Origin: Bactericera cockerelli
Taxonomy: Eukaryota > Arthropoda > Insecta > Hemiptera > Triozidae
DNA length: 64,000 nt
Direction of reading: 5' to 3'
Assembly: GCA_024516035.1 (NCBI GenBank)
Contig: CM044964.1
Coordinates: forward strand, 27,560,717-27,624,716
Shown piece after piece: positions 1 through 10,900 of this stretch (its first letter is position 1; each line of letters starts with the position of its first letter). The notes beneath the pieces are model-generated. The model was not told where the DNA came from. It made no database searches and worked only from the letters and a program-made list of their open reading frames with translations. A program made the translations under genes and the position numbers.

Positions 1-592
1 TTCTAAGTAATAATAATATAAATATGTTTCTATGTGTTATTATATCACCTATCTTACCATTGAGCTAATGGTGCGCTCAGTGCTAAGATATGATCAAATT
101 TTATTATACATTTTGAAACGGAACAGTGCGAAACGGAACGGAACAGTCTTAATAAAATGAACTGTTTCTCTCAAAATTTAAACAAACCAAGGAACATCTG
201 TTCCTCCAAAAGGAACCGAGTCGGTGTCTCGGTTCCTTTTGGAAAAACGGAATGTTTTAGCTTCTGATTGGTTCTCATTCTGCGTCTTTTTGATAATGGA
301 ATATTAAATGAGAGCGCCAAATTTTGAATCTGCATTTTAAATTTATTTTTGAAATGAGGTGATCTAAGAACCAATCAGAGAAGAATTACACAAATACAGC
401 TGATTACAGAAATTTCACTTCTGTTGATCACTGAAATGACCTTGTTATATTTTCTTTATCTTCAACCAATCAAATGGCCCGAACATGTAAATATGTTCCT
501 CCTGTTCCGGTTCAAATTTTATAATAAAATTCAACTTATGTTTCCATAAGGGATTCTGACAGCTCACATAATAATAATAAAAGGTGCTTCTT

Positions 593-866
593 TGTGTTAT
601 TATATCACAATTTTAGTGGGTAGCGCAGAATTATAGGACTTTTCCGTATCTTTAATATCCCAATATCTTATTTTTGTCTGTAATTTCGCCACTGGTCGCT
701 GCTAACATTAAAGCAGCTACTCATTTTGCCTCACGAGGTAGGAGTGGACCCCGAACACGAACACCCAAGTACAGAGCAGAAAAAATCCTGCCCCGCTGGC
801 GATCGAACCCAGGTCACCATGCGTGCAATGCCTAGCGCGCTAACTCACTCGGCCACGGTGACCACT
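593..866 (-). repeat. SINE family C, copy 1 (diverged)
   Basis: Related to the copies at 24472, 35932 and 58303. The tRNA-like head (B-box form gatcgaacccaggtcacc) is at its right end and the body (agtggcgaaattac-type segment, then tgggtagcgcagaattat) to the left, so it lies on the - strand. Sits in the first visible lqfR intron. Confidence 0.6.
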
Positions 867-1417
867 CCTCTCTTAAAAGTATCTATAAGGGTTGGGTGGA
901 AGAGATTGTCAGAGGCAATAACCCCGCCTTAAACTTAACAAGAAATTTAAAACAGACCTTTTTTTTAAATACTAAAATAACAATTCCCAGTAAATTCGAA
1001 TAATCATTAACTCATTTTTTTCCTTTGATGTGTAATTTTTAATCGCTTCTTTAATTCTTTTTTTTCTGACTGGTCATTCATAATTACATAATATGTCAAG
1101 ACCATTTGAAGGCATCAGGGGAAAAAAGAACAGAGTCACAAAATCAAAAAAAAAAAAAAAATCAGGAGAGCGATTTTAAATCTAGACTCCGTGCGTTTTT
1201 CCCCTGTGTACACATTTTCAAAAACCAAATATCTCGAGACACTGATCTCTTATCCCATGTTTCGTCTTACCTATAAAAACCACTTCCTGTGCGCAGTAAA
1301 ATGACTCAATAAAATCGTTTTTCAAAATTTTGCACATGACAAGTTATCCTCCCATTAAGAATTTCGACTACCTAATAATACGTCTTGAGTTTACTCATTC
1401 GTTCCGATCTAAAATTA

Positions 1418-1662
1418 ATTGAATGGGTGAGTAGAAGAACCAGGAATGTCAAAAATCGACTTTTCAGGAAAGCAAAAATATGACAAATATTATCATGCTA
1501 ATGAGTATGCTTCCCCCACTTTAAAGTCGAAAAAAAAATTACTTATAAGGGGTATTTCTGCTTCATATTCACAGAGATGATAGAAAAGAGTACATTCCAT
1601 CTTATTCTACGACAAAAAAATCGATTTTTGACATTCCTGGTTCTTCTACTCACCCATTCAAT
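1418..1662. mobile_element. 245-bp MITE with ~45-bp inverted repeats, TTA duplication
   Basis: The arms begin ATTGAATGGGTGAGTAGAAG and are mirrored at the right end, running about 45 bp with few mismatches. TTA flanks both sides (1415-1417 and 1663-1665), the 3-bp target duplication expected of PIF/Harbinger-type transposons. No coding capacity. Confidence 0.7.
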
Positions 1663-1756
1663 TTATAATCAATATAAGACATAGGATAAGTAGTGAGCCA
1701 CAGTTTGAAGCCTGACGCCCGTTGTGCCGTCTAACATATCACATTTTTTCCCGCAG

Positions 1757-1984
1757 GCAAAGACAGCGCTTCTCAAACCAGGGGCGGCAGCGCAGGGACC
1801 ATCACAGGGAACTCCGCGGTCGGGATGGCAACTCGGAGACCGCTGGGTTCGATCTTCTTGGCGAGCTCATCACTCCTGCTGACACTCCGTCCAACAGATC
1901 AGCAATCAGCAGTGGTGGAGGTGGTGCTGACTTTGGCGATTTCGAGGCGGGTTTTGTGAATAGCAATGTAACTACTAGTTTAAG
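1757..1984 (+). CDS. lqfR: EpsinR exon (shared by both isoforms)
   Basis: A pyrimidine-rich acceptor (ttttttcccgcag) precedes 1757 and a consensus donor (AAG|gtacgt) follows 1984. Reading in the frame of 1758, it gives an Arg/Gln-rich start, then FDLLGELITPADTP and GGGGADFGDFEAGF, adaptor-tail motifs of the epsin-related family. It begins with the third base of a codon and ends with two bases (AG) that the next exon completes as Ser. Confidence 0.78.
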
Positions 1985-4900
1985 GTACGTGAAATTTGTT
2001 TACTTAATATTAGTAGCTATTATCAATAAAAAATTTATATCTTTTAACTCTTCCTTGATAAATCATGTACCTTATACCTAGCACACATACAAAAATGTAT
2101 AATAAATGCTAAAATAAAATAGCAGTTGTACTGTATGAAATGGTACAATCGAACCTGGACATAAGAAAACTCATGTCTCGCTACAGGACTAGAAACATAA
2201 TAATAATATCGCCTTATTTATACTGCCCGATTAGGACTATTAAGTCCATTATTCCAGCAGTAAGCCCAAGACGTATTATAATGTGGTAAAAATCCCAAAA
2301 TGGGAGGATAACTTGTCATGTCACGGCTGGGTTTCAAACCTAAGACCTCTGGAATCTCTGGGTTCATAGAGTGCCGCCTTTACCACTGAGCTACCGGGAC
2401 AGACAGACTAGATAACCCTTACAGGCCAGACCAGCTTGCAGTTTCCTAAGGGTTCATTGGCTTATAAAGAAAAAGGTCAAGTCCTCATGATGATTGATCG
2501 CACTTAGAAATATGTGGTTCAGGACGAGGCAACTTTAAAATAAAGTTGGCTGGTGACCATTACTGGCTACAACAACAAGAGAACTCAATTCCCCTATAGA
2601 GGGATAAATTGTCCGTGCCAGAACCTAACAACCTCACAATCTTTCTGTCACAAGGTAGAATATCTTTATACAATAGTATAGTTTCCAGATTTTCTACCTT
2701 GGTTCTACCAGGGGTTGTTTTAATAGGGGGTTCACCAAATCCCATTCTCCCGATCTCATAGTTGGTAAAGCCTTTATCGATAGCTGGGGACTTGGGGGTG
2801 TAGATACATATCACTGTGTGTTTATACTCCATGGTCCTTGTTCTTGGGTTCGGTTTTGTCAGCTATTTGCGTATCGGGTTCATTAATTCCTTGGAATTTT
2901 TTTTCCCCTCGAAAGAAAAAGTAGGTTCGGGAAAATACAAAATTGTGAAAGAAGAATGTAAAGGAACATCCTCTTGTTCTCCCCTCAGCTCATCATCAGG
3001 CGCTGTGTTAGGAGGGGTGGGCGGGGACGACTTTGCTGATTTCTCATCAGCATTCAGTTCCGCCAATCACCAGCCAGCATTCCCCTCGGCCAATCACCAG
3101 GCAGCATTCCCTTCGACCAATCACCAGGCAGCATTCCCCTCGGCCAATCAGCAGCCAGCATTCCCGTCGACCAATCAGCAGCCAGCTTCCAACGCAGATC
3201 TGTTGTCCGGGTTGACGGCTCCTGTGCTGGGTCTGGGAGGAGTTCCACCCCCAATGTCTTTCCCTCCGGCCTCCTCGTCGCTTCTAACAGGTGAGTTCTC
3301 TTCTTTGTTACTAACAGTCTGTCCCGGTAGCTCAGTGGTAAAGGCGGCACTCTGTGAATCCAAAGACTCCATAGGTCGAGGGTTCGAAACCCAGCTGGGA
3401 CATGACATGTTATCCTCCCAATTAGGATTTTTACCACCTAATAATATGTCTTGGGCTTACTGCTGGAATAATGGGACTTCAATAGTCCTAATCGGGCAGT
3501 ATAAATAAGGCGATATTATTATTATTATTATCATCCTTATCCTTCAGAAAAGGAAAGGTCCAAGGAAGAATTTCAAAAGGTTGAACAAAGAATTTCTTTT
3601 TACATCGTTTAAAATATTCTACTTTTTGCGTACCTACTTACGTTTATCATTGTACTATTCCTTTGTGAATAATGGGGAATGATTTGTAAATTTAATTTGT
3701 TTCTTTCCTAGATAGAAAAAAAGGATAGAGCAGAATAGCCAATAAATTCGAGGACAAATTTTGTATCAATAATATTAATTAAAAATATATTTTAATGTTT
3801 TTGTGGTAACTTGGATTTTAATATGGTAACTTTGTTTTAATACCAAATAAAAAAATAAAAACCTGTAAAAGTGGACATAAATACAATAACAATAATAATA
3901 ATTGATAACGATGCAAAAGATATAAAATTTCTTGCGTAAGAAATCTTCTGTTGTGCATTAATTCAGAAACAGTTTTTTCAAAGAACTAATAAATTTTATT
4001 CTATAATCACTATAGTACTTTACTGCTCCATCTTCATTAAAAAAAATCCACAACAGAAAAACTCCGAATCATTGATCTGCTTCCTCGCATTCGTAAGGAC
4101 ACTGGCCTAATGATTGAAATCTCCTCTTGGACGTCATTTATAATCGCATTTCAAGACATTTGGTTATATTTTTGTCGATCACAATCGTGTTATTACAACT
4201 ACTGAAATGTCCATACATATCCTCCATCACCACATATATGGACTATAATTGAAACTTAAATTGGAAAGAATATTGTTCCGTATATTGTTCAAATAAATAA
4301 ATAAATAAAGAAGAAATGAATGAAATAGAAAAACCTCCAACATTGAGAAAATTAATATCTTCTAAATTGATGGAATTTGCTGTGTATTAGCGATCTACCA
4401 AAGGTAGACAGCCCCTATTGTATGTATTTTAAATATATGATGAATTTGTTTCTCTCGCTTTACTAAATTTTGCTCAAGTCGTGACTTGAACCACAGACCT
4501 CCAGTTGGCCTTATCGTTTCAAGACATATCCCTGAAATCGCATCAATCTCTATATATAAAACAGAAAAAAGGACTACCACCTACCTACTTATGTTTGTTT
4601 GTTTGTCCGGAGTTGTTTAGCCAGAACGGTAAGAGATAGCGAAAAATGTCTCAGAATTGACCCCCCCAAAACCATTATCGCTTTGTCCAGAAAAAATATA
4701 AAAAGTTCAAAAAGGCATTGCTGTCCAGCAGTACGGCCATGCCTTAGTAATTTTGAAATTTAGTCCCGTTGCAAAGCACGGGCAAACGGCTAGTAATTCA
4801 TACGCCACATGACATCCTGATGACGGGGTTGGTCCGGTTCTGTTCTTCTGTCCGCAGACGTTCGTAACCTGGAGGCCGCCCCGTCCCCCCCTCCCGCCCT

Positions 4901-7900
4901 CCTCTCACTCCTTAACAAGCACTGGCCCGGGCCCCTGACCCGGCAGAAGCTCTATCTCGACGGACCCCCGACGCCCACATTTTGGGAACTGTCCCGGGCT
5001 CATTATCCGCGCGTTCTCGCCTATGCGTTTTCGACGATTCTCGGCACGCACAATTGTGAGCTGATCTTACGTCGCTTGGTCGTGGTAGAAGACGCGAACG
5101 TGTATACGGTTCGTGCTGCGGCGGAAGAATTGGTGGCTCAGTTGCAGCGATTTGAGAAACCGTGTGAGAAGCGAGATCGGGTGGTGGGATTGCTGGAGGA
5201 GCTACTGAGAAGTGAGGCGGTGTTTCTAGCGCTGTTTTGTCGCGATGTGAGGGATATTGAAGAAGAAAAAGATGGAAGGAATGAAAGTGAATGTAATGAG
5301 GAAACAAAAAATGGGGCTAAAAGTAATCATTATCAAAAACCCCACAAACCACCACTTCAAGTGACTCATACGTCACCTACTCAAAACACAATGGTCGCCG
5401 CCGATGACCTAATCAGACTTTTGCCTTCACTGTCCAGTCAAGTCAGCAATGCCCTTCAATTGCACCTGCCTCCCTTCTTCACCCATTTGAACTTGGAAAA
5501 GTTGATTCTGGTCCACATTCTGAATTCAATACGCATGTCCTTTGAAATCGATAAGGCGAATCAACCAAGAAAGACGCCGTCAAAGAAAGAAGATTCAACT
5601 GAAGATGAGAGAAAAGGAAAGGATCTTGTTGGAAAGACAAAAGATACCACGTCTAATTCCGATAATGTTGACAGCATTGCCTTCAGCAAATTGAACATCT
5701 CAGAGCGAGAAAACCAATCTCAAATTAAACAATCAAATGAAGGCATGAAACAAATTGGACAGTCAAGTGTACTCAATGACACGAATCCAGCTCCCATGAA
5801 CATTTATCTCATGAGTAGTCTGTTCAACAAAGTTATGTCCAACTTCACGTTGAACAATCCAGGACCCAACAACGAACACGAAAAGTTCATCGCAAAAATG
5901 TGCAACTTGTTTAAAATTTGGATTCTAAGCAGCGCAAGTATTTTTTTCACACCCCGTTTACACGATCTTTTCGTTTCTCTGAGTCAACGGAGTCTAGAAA
6001 TTCTAGTGACTCGTATGGTGATATGTGTGGACGACACCTGCGCTTTGGAGAGACTTTGTGAACGGTTCTTTCCGAGTAAACATTTCGAGTATGTGATTGG
6101 CGTGAAGATGGTTTTTCAAGCGCATTGGAGTGTGTTGGATAATAAGACAGATGTGGTGGTGAGGAATTTGATTCATTTACTAGCGGCGTTGTCGGATTGG
6201 AAAATCGCAGAAAATCGGAGTAAAGATTCGCTGAACTCCACAACAGATCAGTCTCTTTTTGCAAAAGTGTTAACCAGCGTTCTGCAACTGTGGTCAAACT
6301 ACCAAGTCCTTGTGCACAGCAACATAGAGCAGCATGCATACTTGTCAAAATTGCTGATCAATATGGTGGCTCATGAGCCAGATTTGCTGAAACCGACGGA
6401 TAAACACCTGCTTGGTGGAATCATGGCTCATTTGAGATGTTCGAATGAGGTGGTACGCACAATTGGCATGATTAGTGGCGAGAGTGTCATGAGTATTGTT
6501 GGAGAGTTGGAAGAAAAAAAAAATGATCAAGTGGGGAGTGATGGAAAAGATTCTGCCCAAGAGTGTGTCAAACCAAAAAAATTAGGGTTTGACTATTCTA
6601 AAGTTTCGGAAGAAGCTAAAGCTTACGTTGAGAATTTGAGTAAAATAATTGTGAAACAACGCTGTTATGGAAGGGGAAATGTTGAGCAATTAGATGTCGA
6701 TGAAGAAACGAACAAACAGTTTGTGGATGATAGACGAGATGGAAATGATCAAGGTGCTTCCAATGCACACAGAACTGATCTCAAACAAGCAGATGATATT
6801 CTGTTAGGATTTCTGGAAGAATTCGCAATAATACCCGTAGAAGGAAAAGTCACACTGAAGAAAGAAGGTAATAGAAAAGACACAGAAAGAAAACAGGACA
6901 AGAGAATTGACACCAAAGAAAAAAGTTATGTAAAAGACGAACATGAAGATTCCATCAATGAAAACAGTTCTAAATTAGCCGATCTCAAAACAAAAGGTAG
7001 CAATGATAGTGATGATGATGTTGCCAGTGAGAATTCCTTCATTCTAGACAGCGACGATGAGGAGTACGATGAACTAGAAGCAGAAACAAATGAAGTGTGC
7101 CACAATCAAGTCTCACTGAAAGTACCCAAATATCTGCGCGATCTCAAAGACTATCTCGTAGAGGATCGATCAAAAGACAATGGAGAAGAAAGCGCGGATG
7201 TTTGGACTCGAACGCTATGCAACGCCGAGAAAATCATTCGCGAACAACTTCCCTTGGATGACGCTCATATAGGACTCGAGCTGCTGAATATCTTCATCAC
7301 GTTGGACAAGACGTACTTTTTCGACGATTTCGAGGTGGTTCGTCTGAACGCGATGTTGGCGGTGGTTCTCGTCTATCCGAAACACGCGGGAGAGCATTTG
7401 TGCGTCCAGTTTCACAAGTTCGGACACCTGTACAATGTGCGCCAAAAGATGCTGTTGTTGGACGTCCTAGCGCATGGGGCGCATCTCCTAGCGAGTCTAG
7501 ACGGGGAGGATAAACTTCAATCGCGAGGCATCCAGAATGAGGAGCAAGGTTGTGATGGTAAACCAAGGAGTTCAGGAAGGAAAGAAGCAAAGACGGTGGA
7601 GAACAAAAAAGAAAAAGAGCCTTTCAAGGGACCAACAAAAGAAGAATTTTCCAAAGAATTATCCCGCAAAAAAGGGTCTAATAAAACTCATACATCTTCT
7701 GCAACATCCCCGGACCAAATCGAATCTCACAAATCTCTTTTGAAATCAGAAATCCTCGGCACTCTCATCTGGCGGTCACGAAAACTGGATCTTCCGCCGA
7801 CCGATAATTCGCAGCACGGTCCGGCGGAGTCAAACTTCGACCGAACCACTTCGCCAGTGTGGTCAACTGGTTCTTCTATCCGCTCATCCGTGGAAAATCC

Positions 7901-10900
7901 ACCAAGGAGGACGTTTTCTTTCCGCTCAAACCACGCGCGGACGGCGACAGGTTTACGAGCGAAGATGAGGCGAGGAAATTGCGGGAAGAAAACCTGAAAC
8001 TTCTCGCGGAAATTGAGGCAGATTTAGTGGCGATCAATGTCGATGGAAATTCAATAACTAAAAGTGGTCGTTCTATTGTTCCCGCTCCGCAAAGGAAATC
8101 AAACGAAACTGTTGGAAATTTACACGATATCGTCAATGTAAACAAATCCGGAAATCGGGAATCTTCGACCGTGTTCGAGAGTATTCGTCAAAGTCTTAAT
8201 GCGAGCTCGGGGCGAGAGACTCGCGAGCTCTCGCGTAGACTGGACGAGCTGCTGATCATTCGTCTTGTGCGTACGCTAGGCGTGATCCTTCTGGCGAGTC
8301 AGAATTCCGTTCACAACGTTGCCATGGCGACGGAGATGTTGGAGTTTCTTCACGCGCTGATTCAAGATGGTCCTAGTTCCGTTGGTGACCGCTCCGGCAG
8401 TAGTAGCGCTAGTGTAGAGTTGCAGTTGTCTCTCTTGACCGGAGTAGCGTCGGTCTTGCTCTCTGTGTCTCGCGCCAGAGTGAGGGAGCTACCCCTCACC
8501 TGGGTGGGGCAATGGGCGATGAGATTAATGAGTGAGAGTTGTGAAGCGCGAGTCAGGGAAATGAGTCGACGAGTGCTTGCGTTATATGTGGCCGCGTGTG
8601 AGGAAGTAAATGGTGGGAGTCTTCCTTTGTAGACGTTTCCGTAATATTCTTTAATGACAGTACCGAAAATTCCAAAGGATTTTCTTTGCTATTTAGCCAC
8701 TGTATTCAATGATGAAGTCTGCCTGGGGGACTATAAACAGGGAGTAGACCAGCATTCGCTTGGTTCTGGTGGACCTTGTCAATTATTAGCCTCCTTGTAA
8801 AGACAGTGGTAGAAGTGCTGAGTCATTCCTCCACTGTCTGGCTACCATCGTTCACGATGACGCCACCCTATGATGATTCAATGATGACGCCACCCTATAA
8901 GTTCTGGTACTGATAAAACTGCAGGCCGGGAGTCTCCCGTTCATCACACCAGCTCCTGGGGTGGCGCCTTGTGATAGTGCGCGAACATATTTCCGTAATA
9001 TTTCCATAGTTCCGACAAAAGTTTTAAAGCTCAAAACTTCTGTCGGAACCATCGAAATATCGAAATGGTTCGCGATTTTGTTATTGAAATTGAAAGTTAT
9101 CATATTTGTGTTGATCACCTTCGTGATAACACAACTACACAAGCTTGCTTTACTAAATATTCGCTGAAACCGGGACTTGAACCACCGACCTCCAGGTTAC
9201 TAGTTCACTGCCTTATCGATCAAGCTACTGAGGTCGGTCGATTTTGTTATCATATTATTTGTGTTTATCACAATCGCGTGATGTGTGACACTCACTCAAA
9301 CTCGCTGTGCTACTTATTTCCCGTTCTTGGTACTCGAACCACCGACCTCCAGGTTACGAGTCCGCCACCTTATCGATCTACTGAGGTCGGTTAGCTTTTT
9401 GTATAGCTTTGAAATGCTTTCTTAAGACTAAGTCTATAGAAGATCTCAAAATAACAATGTTTATTTTATTGTCTCTCCCTCATAAGATATCTATTAATTT
9501 TAGATAATAATCTCATAAGAAACTGATGGTTTCATGTTCAAGCCTTGTATAGTTGTTGTAGAATGTATATTGTGTGATGTAAATTATTCTGTATACGTAT
9601 ACATATTATTCAAATAAATTGATTACTTTTTTTACTGAAGAATTATTCTATTTCATTGGGTCTCTGATTGCCGCATTACCAGACAGTAGCTTGTAACATT
9701 TTTATTTATTTTTAAGATGAGTTTTTCATTCGTGCTATGAAACAGCAGCTACTATAAACTCATTTAGTCTGTGTTGTAGCTTGTCCATACTTCCCGTAGT
9801 ATGCCTCCCCTCTGATGGGCGAGAAGTGACACAATGTTTCCCATTTAGGTGCTGGGTCCAACACAAGCGTATCTGTAGTATTCACCAAGAATTAATTGGT
9901 AATAATACTTTATTACCGATAAATTATTGGTCAGGTTGGTCTGCTCTGTAATTTGAACTCAAAATCTTCCTCATGGTTTGCGGGAATCTTACATCTCAGC
10001 TAATAGTGCGCTCATCTGGCCACTAACTATTGTTAGATACCATAGCTTTTGTGATCGAAAATACAAAATTTTCTGCTGTGCCGGGTTTTGAACCCTCCAT
10101 GCTCAGAGTGACACACAATAAAATAATTAATAAGTTTTGTAAAGACAGCAGAGAATATCTCATCGTACCAAAAAAGTGGTAAGTTGTTAAACAGAACAAA
10201 AAAAAAATAATGCCACCAAAATTTATTCTGTGTTTTTCACCAAAAAAACTAAATCACTTTCCATATTTTTACTTCCAAGTACATTTCTGTCGGAAGTATT
10301 TTTTCTCATTACTTCCAGAAGCAATGTATGAGCCTCTTTGAATGTTTTGTTGACAATTAGGGTGGTCGTTCTCAAAACCGCCTAGAAATTCCCATTATTT
10401 CTTCTCTGTGCCTAAGAACTTCTTACAAAAATTTAAAAATTGAGTCTGTCCCGGTAGCTCAGTGGTAAAGGCGGCACTCTGTGAATCCAGAGATTCCAGA
10501 GGTCGCGGGTTCGAAACCCAGCCGGGACATGACAAGTTATCCTCCCATTCGGGATTTTTACCACATAATAATATGTCTTGGGCTTACTGCTGTAATAATA
10601 GGACTTAATAGTCCTAATCGGGCAGTATAAATAAGACGATATTATTATTTATTCACTGTGCCTTAGAACTTCTTACAAAAATTCAAGTCTATCTTGAGCC
10701 GTTAAAAAGATAAAAATCGGTTCCGGGACTTTTCGTTCACCCTGTGTGTTGAGTTTCAACTGCTGTTGTTCAGTTTTTTCGTTTGTTGGCGATCATGCAC
10801 TGGTAGTCAAGTGTTTAACGCGCTAGTCTGGTAATCCAGGTAGCGTAGGGATCCGTTGGTTCGAACCCCACCCAGTGCATGAATTTTTCCTCATTAATTT

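Noticed and set aside
3054..3437. - strand 127-codon frame
   Set aside because: It is the shadow of the EpsinR exon repeat plus the SINE A head.
7859..8632. A separate gene after Tel2
   Set aside because: Its content is the expected C-terminal part of TELO2 and starts where the first frame loses similarity. A frame break explains it better.
10444..10525. tRNA gene (GTCCCGG...CCGGGAC)
   Set aside because: The same head with the same following body recurs at many places on both strands, so it is a SINE head and not a tRNA gene. The same holds for the heads at 10796, 21606, 23127 and 61803.
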